Part shown: piece by piece, positions 19,060-27,564 of the stretch
Layout of the letters: each line of letters opens with the position of its first letter
How positions within the stretch are numbered: the stretch's first letter is position 1
Assembly (NCBI RefSeq): GCF_002162375.1
Contig: NZ_CP021425.1
Span: 927,501-991,500, forward strand
Reading direction: 5' to 3'
From: Oleiphilus messinensis
GTDB lineage: Bacteria > Pseudomonadota > Gammaproteobacteria > Pseudomonadales > Oleiphilaceae
DNA length: 64,000 nt
Program-made: the position numbers and the translations under genes
Notes under the pieces: model-generated
The model's input: the letters and a program-made list of their open reading frames with translations, nothing else
What the model was told of the DNA's origin: nothing
Databases searched by the model: none

Positions 19060-20379
19060 ATGAATGTTGATTGTAATGATCTTTGGCAGCGCTTTGTTCA
19101 AGTTCGTTCGATATCGGAAAAACTTGCAGAACCGCTCGAAATTGAAGACTATTGTCTTCAGGCTATTCCCGAAACCAGTCCGATCAAGTGGCACTTAGCT
19201 CACACAACCTGGTTTTATGAAACTTTTATTCTAAAGCCCTTTCTCGCCGATTACACGCCTTATCATCCGCGTTTCGAATACTTGTTCAACTCATATTACA
19301 ACGGGGTGGGGATGCAGTTTCCCAGACCCCAGCGCGGAGTGCTTTCCCGACCCACTGTCGCGGAAGTTGCACGATACCGAGCTTCTGTGAACAAAAGCCT
19401 GGAAAAACTGATGGCAAGTTTGAGTGAGCATCCCGATGCGATGGCGATATCCCAACGACTTGTATTGGGATTGAACCATGAACAACAGCATCAGGAGCTA
19501 ATGTTAACCGATCTCAAGTATAACTTGTCATTAAATCCATTATATCCGGTATACAATCCCGCCCCTTTGGCGCATGCCCAGCCTGTCCCGGGAGCTCGGT
19601 ATATTGATATACAAGGCGGGTATATACCGACAGGAGTTGATGCCAGCGCCAATGCATTCTGCTTTGACAATGAAACCCCCAGGCATGAACGACTCATCCA
19701 GCCATTTTCAGTTGCGGATCGCCTGGTGACTCAGGGTGAGTACCTGGAGTTTATTCAAGACGGTGGCTATCAAAATCCGCTCCTGTGGTTAGCGGATGGT
19801 TGGGCGGAAGTTCAACAACAGAAGTGGTGTGCGCCGTTATATTGGGTTCCTGATGCCGAGACAACGGGAGCCGGGTCAAGTTTTTCGGTGTTTACGTTGC
19901 ATGGCCTGCAAGATTTTGATCCCAACCTGCCGGTTGTGCACATTAGTTATTATGAGGCCGATGCTTTTGCGCGCTGGGCAGGTGCCAGGTTACTGCGTGA
20001 GGATGAGTGGGAAATGCTGGCTACAGCCCAATGCCCGACTATAGCCCAATGCCCGACAACAGCCCAAACGATAAAAGGTAATTTTTTTGACCCGCAGCGC
20101 AATCACCCGGTTGGCCTTTCTGAGTCACTTTCTCAGAACACCGTTCAACAGCTTTATGGTGATACCTGGGAATGGACTCAGAGCCCCTATCAAAGTTACC
20201 CGGGATATCGGGCAGCAGAGGGCGCAATTGGTGAATATAACGGGAAATTTATGTGTAATCAGCTGGTCTTGAGAGGCGGTTCGATTGCCACACCTCAGGG
20301 GCACATTCGAGCCACCTATCGCAATTTTTTCTATCCTGCTGACCGTTGGCAATTCAGCGGACTGCGTCTAGCGCGATAA
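19060..20379 (+). CDS. egtB: Ergothioneine biosynthesis protein EgtB (iron-dependent sulfoxide synthase)
   Basis: 439 aa, full length. EgtB uses non-heme iron and O2 to join a thiol (gamma-Glu-Cys or Cys) to trimethylhistidine. The N-terminal DinB-like domain gives the iron-binding histidines (KWHLAHTTWFYE near residue 47 and NHEQQHQELMLTDLKYN near residue 140). The C-terminal part is an FGE/SUMF-type domain (PVVHISYYEADAFARWAGAR, LYGDTWEWTQSPY, LRGGSIATPQGHIRATYRNF). Near residue 325 a six-residue unit AQCPTI/AQCPTT is repeated in tandem. It is 29 bp from egtD, forming a two-step ergothioneine operon; no egtC or egtE is here. Confidence 0.93.
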   Translation: MNVDCNDLWQRFVQVRSISEKLAEPLEIEDYCLQAIPETSPIKWHLAHTTWFYETFILKPFLADYTPYHPRFEYLFNSYYNGVGMQFPRPQRGVLSRPTVAEVARYRASVNKSLEKLMASLSEHPDAMAISQRLVLGLNHEQQHQELMLTDLKYNLSLNPLYPVYNPAPLAHAQPVPGARYIDIQGGYIPTGVDASANAFCFDNETPRHERLIQPFSVADRLVTQGEYLEFIQDGGYQNPLLWLADGWAEVQQQKWCAPLYWVPDAETTGAGSSFSVFTLHGLQDFDPNLPVVHISYYEADAFARWAGARLLREDEWEMLATAQCPTIAQCPTTAQTIKGNFFDPQRNHPVGLSESLSQNTVQQLYGDTWEWTQSPYQSYPGYRAAEGAIGEYNGKFMCNQLVLRGGSIATPQGHIRATYRNFFYPADRWQFSGLRLAR

Positions 20380-20408
20380 TGACATAAATAAAATAAAGGG
20401 ATAACCAA

Positions 20409-21434
20409 ATGCTACCTTTGAGCACGGAGTTTTCAACTGAATCATTGGTTCGTTTTTATCAGGTTGCTGGTGAGGATACCACAGACCATTGCCATCAGGT
20501 CCTTGATGGCTTGCAACTGGAACAGAAAACGATATCACCGAAATATTTTTATGATGAACGCGGATCAGAATTGTTCGATCAAATAACCCGGCTGCCTGAA
20601 TATTACCCAACGCGCACAGAACAGGCGATACTGGAGCTATTTGGTGCCGAGATTGCGCAAGCCCTGGATTCAGAGACATTATTGATTGAGCCCGGTAGTG
20701 GTGGCTGTCAAAAGGTTCGGGAACTGCTGCAGCATCGTTTTCCTGCGGCGTATGCGCCCATTGAAATTTCCGGAGACTATTTGAAAAAAGCGGTTTCCCG
20801 ACTTTCCAGAGAGTATCCGGATATGGATATTCATGCCATCTGTGCAGATTTTACGACATTGAACCGTTTACCCGGTGAACTTGACGGGGAAAAACGGGTT
20901 GCGTTTTTTCCAGGATCCACGATTGGGAACTTTGAACCTGAAAAAGCGGCAGGTTTGCTTCGTAATTTCGCTGAGCTCGTAGGGGATGATGGTGCATTGT
21001 TGCTTGGCGTTGATACGTTGAAAGATGCCGATGTACTGCACGCTGCCTATAACGATGCCCAAGGTATCACGGCAGAATTCAATTTAAATATGCTGGATCA
21101 TCTTAACCGTTTAATCGGGGCCGAATTTGATCGTCGCTATTTTCACCATGAAGCATTCTTCAATGAGACATCCGAGCGGATCGAAATGCACCTCCGGTGT
21201 GATCGTGCACATTCTGTAAAGGTTGGGAGCCGCACGGTCGATTTTCAGCAAGGAGAGACGATCCACACCGAAAATTCCTATAAATACTCGCCTGAAAGAC
21301 TGGATCAGTTAGTCTCGCGAGCGGGATTTGAGCGGCAACAGAGTTGGTTTGATGATGACCAGCAATTTGGCTTTCACCTGCTAAAACGGGTAACAAGCAT
21401 TGCGGGCCAGGATGAATTGAGTGGTCGCTCGTAA
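20409..21434 (+). CDS. egtD: L-histidine N-alpha-methyltransferase EgtD
   Basis: 341 aa, normal for the family. It trimethylates histidine with SAM to hercynine, the first step of ergothioneine synthesis. Recognisable segments are LQLEQKTISPKYFYDERGS (substrate domain), FDQITRLPEYYPTRTEQAIL, the SAM-site region LLIEPGSGGCQKVREL, and VAFFPGSTIGNFEP with GDDGALLLGVDTLKD. It starts 29 bp after egtB, with aaaggg upstream. The downstream AlbA_2 gene overlaps its last 14 nt. Confidence 0.94.
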   Translation: MLPLSTEFSTESLVRFYQVAGEDTTDHCHQVLDGLQLEQKTISPKYFYDERGSELFDQITRLPEYYPTRTEQAILELFGAEIAQALDSETLLIEPGSGGCQKVRELLQHRFPAAYAPIEISGDYLKKAVSRLSREYPDMDIHAICADFTTLNRLPGELDGEKRVAFFPGSTIGNFEPEKAAGLLRNFAELVGDDGALLLGVDTLKDADVLHAAYNDAQGITAEFNLNMLDHLNRLIGAEFDRRYFHHEAFFNETSERIEMHLRCDRAHSVKVGSRTVDFQQGETIHTENSYKYSPERLDQLVSRAGFERQQSWFDDDQQFGFHLLKRVTSIAGQDELSGRS

Positions 21435-22398
21435 GCGCGAATATCGTCGGTTGAGCCGTCGTACACGGTTTTTGCTGTTAGGGACGGAAAACAGTGCGGT
21501 TGATTTCAAACGAAACGCTAATGGCGTGAAACAGAAATCACTGGTTGCTTTTGCCAACTCTGAAGAAGGTGGAGCCTTGCTGCTCGGAGTTGAGGAGTTT
21601 ACGTCTGAAGATGGCGTTCAGCGCGGTCGGATTGTCGGGTGTGATGTGGATGACGGCGCGCGCTTGCAAATTCAGAATAAGGCACTAGGCTGCATTCCAC
21701 CGGTGCATATTGAAATCATTACAGAGAACCTGGCACACAAGCCGATTTTGCGTATCGAGATCAGAACCGGGTCCCAGCGGCCTTACTGCACGTCTTCCGG
21801 AGAGTATGCTATCCGGGCAGATGGTCGTAACAGAGTGCTGCAACCCAGCGAGATGCTCCAGTTGTTTATGGATCGTGAGAGTGAACAGTTTCTGAATCGG
21901 TTCAAATATGCTGTGAGTAAGCTGGAGGCCCAAGTGGAAGCCATGGATGGAGAATTGAAGCAAGGCGTAGATCGCATGATTTCCGATATCATGCGTCTTG
22001 ATCATGATACGTCGTACATTCTTAATGAGCTTTATGGGCGTTCACTCGACATCCGCAAAGAAACAGATATTGCGAAGAAACATGACTCTGACCTTGAGCG
22101 AAAGCTGAAGAATATCAAGCAGGGACAAGAGCGAAAGTACAAACACCTCCGGAACCGGATCGGTGATATTGAACTGAAAATTGATGCCTTGCTGGAACAT
22201 TTTGCGATTGCTGATCCCATCCAGCTCAAGGCGCGAGATCACATTATTGAAATGACGCAGATGATTCAGAATAAGAATAATGAGGGTCTGCTCGCGGACT
22301 TTCTGGATGTTTTACGCCACATTTACCCGGACATTGAGCCTGAACAACTCTCTCAATGGGTCTCTGAAGCACTGGACGAAGCCAAACTAAAACAATAA
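21421..22398 (+). CDS. AlbA_2 (Schlafen-like) domain protein with coiled coil
   Basis: 325 aa from a GTG that overlaps the egtD stop by 14 nt. Residues about 18-140 match the AlbA_2 putative DNA-binding domain: LLGTENSAVDFKRNANGVKQ with SLVAFANSEEGGALLLGVEE, and later GEYAIRADGRNRVLQPSEM. Residues about 145-265 form a long charged coiled coil (KLEAQVEAMDGELKQGVDRM, KHDSDLERKLKNIKQGQERK). It lacks the HATPase/HTH part of many AlbA_2 regulators. The overlap implies coexpression with ergothioneine synthesis, but its role there is not known. Confidence 0.82.
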   Translation: MVARKREYRRLSRRTRFLLLGTENSAVDFKRNANGVKQKSLVAFANSEEGGALLLGVEEFTSEDGVQRGRIVGCDVDDGARLQIQNKALGCIPPVHIEIITENLAHKPILRIEIRTGSQRPYCTSSGEYAIRADGRNRVLQPSEMLQLFMDRESEQFLNRFKYAVSKLEAQVEAMDGELKQGVDRMISDIMRLDHDTSYILNELYGRSLDIRKETDIAKKHDSDLERKLKNIKQGQERKYKHLRNRIGDIELKIDALLEHFAIADPIQLKARDHIIEMTQMIQNKNNEGLLADFLDVLRHIYPDIEPEQLSQWVSEALDEAKLKQ

Positions 22399-22431
22399 TA
22401 ATGTCAGCCAACGACCACAGGAACTACTTGA

Positions 22432-22914
22432 ATGTTGATTCAACCGCTTATGAACGAAAACACTGAAATCGATTGGCAGTATCCAAACCCCTATTTGACC
22501 GATATAAACGTTTCACCTCAAGACACGGATCGCCTGGGACATACCAACAATGTCCGTTACCTTGCCTGGCTTGAAGACGCCGCATGGGGGCATATAACGG
22601 AATTGGGTCTGGGCTGGGATGTAAAAGAAGCACTGGGTCGTGCAATGGCCATTGTCAGGACTGAAGTGGACTATCTGGCCGCTTCATATGCTGGTGATCA
22701 CTTATTGCTGGGGACATGGATAACCTCCTCGGATTTCAAATATCAATCCACCCGTGAGTTCCAGTTGGTGCGCTATCAGGATCATAAAGTTGTATTGCGG
22801 GCGAAGATGCAGTTTGCCTGTATCGTATTGAAAAGCGGAAGGCTGAGTAAAATGCCTGTGGAATTTGTTACGGCACACAGGGCCGGACTGGAGGCCGCTG
22901 GTGTACCTTGTTGA
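22432..22914 (+). CDS. Acyl-CoA thioesterase, 4HBT hotdog fold
   Basis: 160 aa. The hotdog motif INVSPQDTDRLGHTNNVRYLAW contains the catalytic Asp of the 4-hydroxybenzoyl-CoA/YbgC group, followed by the long helix (LEDAAWGHITELGLG) and beta strands. The first 20 residues are probably disordered; an internal ATG (MNENTEI) is an alternative start. It begins 33 bp after the AlbA_2 gene, so it may belong to the same transcript. The substrate is unknown. Confidence 0.88.
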   Translation: MLIQPLMNENTEIDWQYPNPYLTDINVSPQDTDRLGHTNNVRYLAWLEDAAWGHITELGLGWDVKEALGRAMAIVRTEVDYLAASYAGDHLLLGTWITSSDFKYQSTREFQLVRYQDHKVVLRAKMQFACIVLKSGRLSKMPVEFVTAHRAGLEAAGVPC

Positions 22915-23347
22915 GCGTTTAGCCCCGATTCAATTTCCATTGGTTAACCGGTTTTACAAAGAGGCTGGTCATAAAGGGAAGGCGCGGGGAGATGATGTCG
23001 TATTCGTTCTAAAAGCTCACGGCATTATTCGTGCAGCGGTTCGTTTGTGTCCGGTGGAAGGGCGGCTTTTTCTCAGGGGACTTTGGGTTATGCCAGAGTT
23101 TCAGCGGCAAGGTTTAGGCAGTGTGTTAATGCAGCAAGTAATCGAACAATACTTGCAGGGAAGATACTGCTGGTGTTATCCCTTTGCTCATTTGGAAGTC
23201 TTTTATTCACAATTTGGTTTTAAAGTAGTTGCACCTGAAAGTGTCCCGGAATGTATTGCAGGGCCCTATACGGCCTATACGCGGGCAGGTAAAGCAATTT
23301 TAATCATGATCAGAGATGACTCTGATCCAGAGTCAGTGCCAGACTAA
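22901..23347 (+). CDS. GNAT-family N-acetyltransferase
   Basis: The best start is the GTG at 22901, six bases after GGAGG and overlapping the thioesterase stop, giving 148 aa. The acetyl-CoA binding motif A is visible as LRGLWVMPEFQRQGLGSVLM. The C-terminal part contains FYSQFGFKV, the usual GNAT beta5 region. Its acceptor is unknown. It is translationally coupled to the thioesterase, with an NADPH oxidoreductase gene 25 bp downstream. Confidence 0.83.
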   Translation: MYLVERLAPIQFPLVNRFYKEAGHKGKARGDDVVFVLKAHGIIRAAVRLCPVEGRLFLRGLWVMPEFQRQGLGSVLMQQVIEQYLQGRYCWCYPFAHLEVFYSQFGFKVVAPESVPECIAGPYTAYTRAGKAILIMIRDDSDPESVPD

Positions 23348-23372
23348 AACCGGGTTCGGGAGGAGACAAACC

Positions 23373-24317
23373 ATGAAGCAAGTTCAAATTATAGCCTTCG
23401 GCGATCCGGATGTGCTGCGGGTAGTCGACACGGATGTGCCAAAACCGGGCAAAGGTGAAGTGCTGGTGCGCGTTGCGGGTGCAGGCATTAATCCAATTGA
23501 CTTTAAAACGCGCCGGGGGCTTGGTTTTGCAGCCGAACGAATTCGTGGAAATTTCCCCTGGAGTCCGGGTTATGAGTTTTCAGGTTGGGTTGAAGCCGTG
23601 GGCGAGTCAGTTGGGCGATGGCGGATAGGCGATGCAGTTTTTGGTATGACGCCGTTCCCTGATCAGGGCGGGGCGTACAGTGAGTTTGCGGTTACACGAA
23701 AGGAATTGCTCGCTCCAGCTCCAGGTTCCATACCGGTAGCCAATGCCGGGGCGGTTCCTCTCGCCGCGTTAACCGCGTGGCAGGCCCTTTTTGAAATTGG
23801 CAGCCTTCAGGCAGAAAGTAAAATACTCATACACGCTGCTGCTGGTGGCGTTGGTCATTTCGCCGTGCAACTGGCAAAGACCCTTGATGCCTACGTTATC
23901 GCAACGGCTTCCCCTGATAATCACGACTTCCTGCTTGAGCTCGGGGCCGATGAAGTGATTGATTACCACAGCACCGCATTTGAAACAGTCTGTTATGGTC
24001 TGGATTTTGTATTGGACAATGTAGGTGGAGGCGTGGGGTTGCGCTCGCTGGATGTGCTTTCTTCTCATGGGCAAATGGTTACCGTGCCAACGATCTCGGC
24101 GCAAGATATTATTGCTCAAGGGGAAGAGCGAGGGATAAAGGTGACCGGCTTGACGGTTCACTTTGATGCACAGCAGTTGGAAGAAATAGCGGATTTAATC
24201 GATACTGAAGACGTTAAACCCCATATCAGTACAGTTTTTACACTGGCTCAGGTTCAACAGGCGCACACGCTTGCGGAAACAGGCCGAGGCCGGGGTAAGT
24301 TGTTGTTGTTACCATAG
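23373..24317 (+). CDS. NADP-dependent zinc-free oxidoreductase, quinone reductase type
   Basis: 314 aa from the ATG at 23373 with AGGAGA upstream. It is a medium-chain reductase: GroES-like N-terminus (VAGAGINPIDFKTRRGLG, WSPGYEFSGWVEAVGESV) and Rossmann domain with AAAGGVGHFAVQLAKTL. The structural and catalytic zinc cysteines are absent, as in QOR-like enzymes. It probably reduces quinones or alkenals. It ends in a short tandem duplication (gttaccatagtt/gttaccataaat), the first copy holding the stop codon. Confidence 0.9.
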   Translation: MKQVQIIAFGDPDVLRVVDTDVPKPGKGEVLVRVAGAGINPIDFKTRRGLGFAAERIRGNFPWSPGYEFSGWVEAVGESVGRWRIGDAVFGMTPFPDQGGAYSEFAVTRKELLAPAPGSIPVANAGAVPLAALTAWQALFEIGSLQAESKILIHAAAGGVGHFAVQLAKTLDAYVIATASPDNHDFLLELGADEVIDYHSTAFETVCYGLDFVLDNVGGGVGLRSLDVLSSHGQMVTVPTISAQDIIAQGEERGIKVTGLTVHFDAQQLEEIADLIDTEDVKPHISTVFTLAQVQQAHTLAETGRGRGKLLLLP

Positions 24318-24447
24318 TTGTTACCATAAATGTTGTCGGAAATATTGTAGATCCTGGTTGCAGAAAAAATAACAAAAAAGGTGCGCCCATGCGCCTATAA
24401 CCAACCTCAAGAGTTAGCAAAAAACTCGAAACTGCGGAGTGTAAGTT

Positions 24448-24861
24448 ATGCATTCAGTCAAAGTCAGAGATTATATGACCAGCAATGTGCTGTCATTCAA
24501 ACCTGAAGATGGTGTTATAGAGGCCCTGCGAAGTCTTTTGAAAGCCGGGCGGTCCGGTGCCCCTGTGCTGGATGATGATCACAAGTTAGTGGGGGTTTTG
24601 TCCGAAATCGACTGCTTGAAAGAAGCGCTGATGGGTGGATATTATCAGCAGGCAGGAGATCGAGTTGCCGACCACATGTCGGCAGAAGTGGATTGTGTGC
24701 AAGCTGATGATGACATTCTGGTGGTTGCAGACTTGTTTATGAAAGGGCGCAGACGGTTACCTGTAATGGAGGAAGGCAGAATGGTGGGTATTATTACCCG
24801 CCAGGATTTTGCCAGGGCACTTATTGAACGAATTGACCATCCACATCATGGTGATAATTGA
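24448..24861 (+). CDS. CBS-domain pair protein
   Basis: 137 aa made of two CBS motifs only (Bateman module): VKVRDYMTSNVLSFKPEDGV ... SGAPVLDDDHKLVGVLSEID and VADHMSAEVDCVQADDDI ... RRLPVMEEGRMVGIITRQDF. Such modules bind adenine nucleotides and regulate partners. No fused enzyme is present. The start is an ATG with ggagtgtaagtt upstream. It is monocistronic. Confidence 0.92.
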   Translation: MHSVKVRDYMTSNVLSFKPEDGVIEALRSLLKAGRSGAPVLDDDHKLVGVLSEIDCLKEALMGGYYQQAGDRVADHMSAEVDCVQADDDILVVADLFMKGRRRLPVMEEGRMVGIITRQDFARALIERIDHPHHGDN

Positions 24862-24888
24862 TTATTACCTGGATTGTGCTTCAGGTTA

Positions 24889-24921
24889 TGTAGATATCTG
24901 TCGTTTCCGTTGATATCTACA
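24889..24921. repeat. Perfect inverted repeat after the CBS gene
   Basis: A 10-bp perfect inverted repeat, tgtagatatc (24889-24898) and gatatctaca (24912-24921), separated by 13 nt. It lies 28 bp after the CBS gene stop. No T tract follows, so it may be a weak terminator or a protein site; neither can be decided here. Confidence 0.55.
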
Positions 24922-25146
24922 GACATTGGCTGTAAGTTTCGCAGATGTTCCAGTCGAGATTATAGCCCTGTTGCGATAGAGCTGAATAAGCTTGTTGCGC
25001 TGTTAAGTGGACAGATCCGGTCTGGATTCGCGTTGTGAATGACCCGTAATTTGTTTCTGAATTGAAACATTCTGGTAATACATTTCTTTTAGGCTCTTCA
25101 ACACTCTTTTCCGTCTTAAAAAATGTAACCAGAAGGTAAATATTTC

Positions 25147-27486
25147 ATGCGTGTAAAGTCACCAAGTTCTAAATTGGCGCTTTCCGGTCAGATCGTGGCG
25201 GCCAGCCTATTGTGCCTTAACCTCACGGCCTGTAATGACGATGATGATAATAATGACACCTATTTCAACCGGGTGTCGACCTTTCCAATCTGCCAACAAA
25301 TCGATTCCAACTGTAATACCGATGAAACCACGGTAGCAGAGATTGTTGCTGCCAGCAGCGATGGAATGACACTGATCTATACCGATAGCCAGCTGGAAAA
25401 CCTGGGTTTTGTTGATATTTCTGATCCAGCTAACCCTAAACCCATGGGAACCGTTGCACTTTCCGGCGAGCCGACATCGGTTGCGGTAAACGGTGATTAT
25501 GCGCTTGCTGCAATCAATACCTCCGAGAACTTTGTGAATGTGAGTGGAGAACTCGCTGTGATCAATGTTCCCGGTCAAAATCTTGTGACAACGATCCAAC
25601 TGGGTGGTCAACCTGATTCCATCGCTGTCAGCCCGGACAAAAGCTACGCCGTGGTTGTGATTGAGAATGAGCGTGATGAAGACTTAGGTGAAGGGATTCC
25701 GCCTCAAATGCCAGCGGGTGGCTTGATTATTATTGATATGCAGGGTGAACCGGGTCAATGGACTACTCGTAGTGTAGATATGACCGGACTGGCTGCGAAA
25801 TTCCCGGAAGATCCCGAGCCGGAGTATGTCGATATCAACGCCGATAATGTTGCGGTCATAACTCTGCAGGAGAACAATCATATCGTTCTGGTTAATCTGG
25901 TGGATGGTTCGATCGTCAACCACTTTAGTGCAGGTACAGTAAATCTGACACAAATTGATACCACCGAAGAAGATCCGGCGCTTATATCGCTGACTGAAAC
26001 CCAGAATAATATTCCTCGTGAGCCAGATGGTGTTACCTGGTTGTCCACCGAGTTGTTCGCAACCGCTGATGAAGGGGATATGGATGGCGGGAGCCGCGGT
26101 TTCACGATATTCAATACCGCTGGAGAAGTTGTTTATGCGCCAGGCAATGCGCTGGAACATGTGGTTGTCAGCCATGGTCACTATCCTGACGCGCGATCAG
26201 GGAACAAGGGCAACGAACCTGAGAACGTAGATTTTGGCAAGTTCGGTGGTAAAGATTACCTGTTTGTAGCGTCTGAGCGCTCCAGTGTGGTTTTTGTCTA
26301 TGATATCGACAATGCCAGCCAGGCTCAGTTAAAACAAGTTCTGCCTGCTTCTGTCGCGCCTGAAGGTCTGTTGGCTTTGCCATCGCGAAATCTGCTGATT
26401 GCCGCGAGTGAAGAAGATGCACGTGGTGATAAAATTCGCAGTGCCCTGAATATCTATCAGTACAATGGGTCTACCCCGGCGTACCCAACCATCAAGTCCA
26501 CAAATCGTGCTGACGGTACACCCATTCCCTGGAGTGCCCTCTCTGGCTTGGCTGCCGACCCAAATGACAACAATGTGGTTTACAGCATTCAGGACAGCTT
26601 CTATCAACAGAGTCGTATTTTCAAACTGGATGTCAGCCAGAAGCCGGCAATGTTGGTTGAAGATATTGTATTGAAAGACGTAAATGATGTTTTGGCAAGC
26701 CTTTCCGTAGTCCAGTTGGATGATGCACAGGTTGCAGCTGATGATGATACCCGCGTAAGTGTGTTTGATGAGGCGGATCTGGCGGCGATGATTAACTCGG
26801 ATAAGACCGTTAATCTGGATCCTGAAGGGATTGCTGTGGCCAGTGATGGTGGTTTCTGGGTTGCATCTGAAGGCTCCGGCACCATGGGTGAAACTAACCG
26901 CCCGATCAACAGCCTTAATATGATTCTGAAGACCAGTGCTGCTGGGACAATAGAGCGCGTTATTACGCTGCCTGAAGCCGTTAATGCGGTACAACTGCGC
27001 TTTGGCTTCGAAGGTGTGACTGAAGCAGATGGCAAAGTGTACGTTGCATTCCAGCGTGCATGGAACGGTGAAGACAATGCCCGGATTGGTATTTTTGATC
27101 TCGCGAGCTCGACTTGGTCATTCCTGTTCTACCCACTTGATCCCCGTGAGTCTCAAGCGGGTGGTTGGGTTGGTCTGTCAGATCTGACAGCATTGGGTAA
27201 TGGTGAATTCCTGGTACTTGAGCGTGATAATCAAGGTGGGCCCGATGCGGCAATCAAGCGTTTGTATCGTATCAATTTGTCGGATTTGAACGACGGTGAT
27301 GTGATCAGCAAAACCCTCGTAGATGACTTGATGGATAACCTGGCTGCTGCAGGTGGTCATATCCCTGAGAAGATCGAAGGTGCCGCCGTTCTGGGTAATG
27401 GTGATGTGTTGATCGTTAACGATAACGATGGTGTTGACGATTCCAGTGGTGAAACGCAATTGATTAATCTGGGCAATATTCTGTAA
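25147..27486 (+). CDS. Exported lipoprotein with phytase-like esterase domain
   Basis: 779 aa. The N-terminal signal ends in a lipobox (LNLTAC) followed by an Asp/Asn-rich linker CNDDDDNNDTY. Residues about 60-430 form a beta-propeller-like region of YncE type (SVAVNGDYALAAINTSENFV, DSIAVSPDKSYAVVVIENE). Residues about 450-779 match the esterase-like activity of phytase family (PF13449 type): LSGLAADPNDNNVVYSIQDS, LDPEGIAVASDGGFWVASEG, KIEGAAVLGNGDVLIVNDND. Such proteins are outer-membrane or periplasmic phosphoesterase-like enzymes with uncertain substrates. It is convergent with a TonB receptor, sharing a terminator. Confidence 0.86.
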   Translation: MRVKSPSSKLALSGQIVAASLLCLNLTACNDDDDNNDTYFNRVSTFPICQQIDSNCNTDETTVAEIVAASSDGMTLIYTDSQLENLGFVDISDPANPKPMGTVALSGEPTSVAVNGDYALAAINTSENFVNVSGELAVINVPGQNLVTTIQLGGQPDSIAVSPDKSYAVVVIENERDEDLGEGIPPQMPAGGLIIIDMQGEPGQWTTRSVDMTGLAAKFPEDPEPEYVDINADNVAVITLQENNHIVLVNLVDGSIVNHFSAGTVNLTQIDTTEEDPALISLTETQNNIPREPDGVTWLSTELFATADEGDMDGGSRGFTIFNTAGEVVYAPGNALEHVVVSHGHYPDARSGNKGNEPENVDFGKFGGKDYLFVASERSSVVFVYDIDNASQAQLKQVLPASVAPEGLLALPSRNLLIAASEEDARGDKIRSALNIYQYNGSTPAYPTIKSTNRADGTPIPWSALSGLAADPNDNNVVYSIQDSFYQQSRIFKLDVSQKPAMLVEDIVLKDVNDVLASLSVVQLDDAQVAADDDTRVSVFDEADLAAMINSDKTVNLDPEGIAVASDGGFWVASEGSGTMGETNRPINSLNMILKTSAAGTIERVITLPEAVNAVQLRFGFEGVTEADGKVYVAFQRAWNGEDNARIGIFDLASSTWSFLFYPLDPRESQAGGWVGLSDLTALGNGEFLVLERDNQGGPDAAIKRLYRINLSDLNDGDVISKTLVDDLMDNLAAAGGHIPEKIEGAAVLGNGDVLIVNDNDGVDDSSGETQLINLGNIL

Positions 27487-27511
27487 TTGTTGTAACCGAC
27501 TTTTCATCACA

Positions 27512-27546
27512 CAACAAAAAACCGCGCACTGCGCGGTTTTTTGTTG
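27512..27546. terminator. Bidirectional Rho-independent terminator
   Basis: A 16-bp perfect stem (caacaaaaaaccgcgc / gcgcggttttttgttg) with a three-base loop has A and T tracts on both sides. It lies between the convergent lipoprotein and TonB-receptor genes and can serve both. Confidence 0.93.
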
Positions 27547-27564
27547 TCGTATTGATTGTACCGA

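Noticed and set aside
24369-24400. Hairpin with A tract (possible minus-strand terminator) before the CBS gene
   Set aside because: The stem has a bulge and there is no minus-strand gene that it could end.
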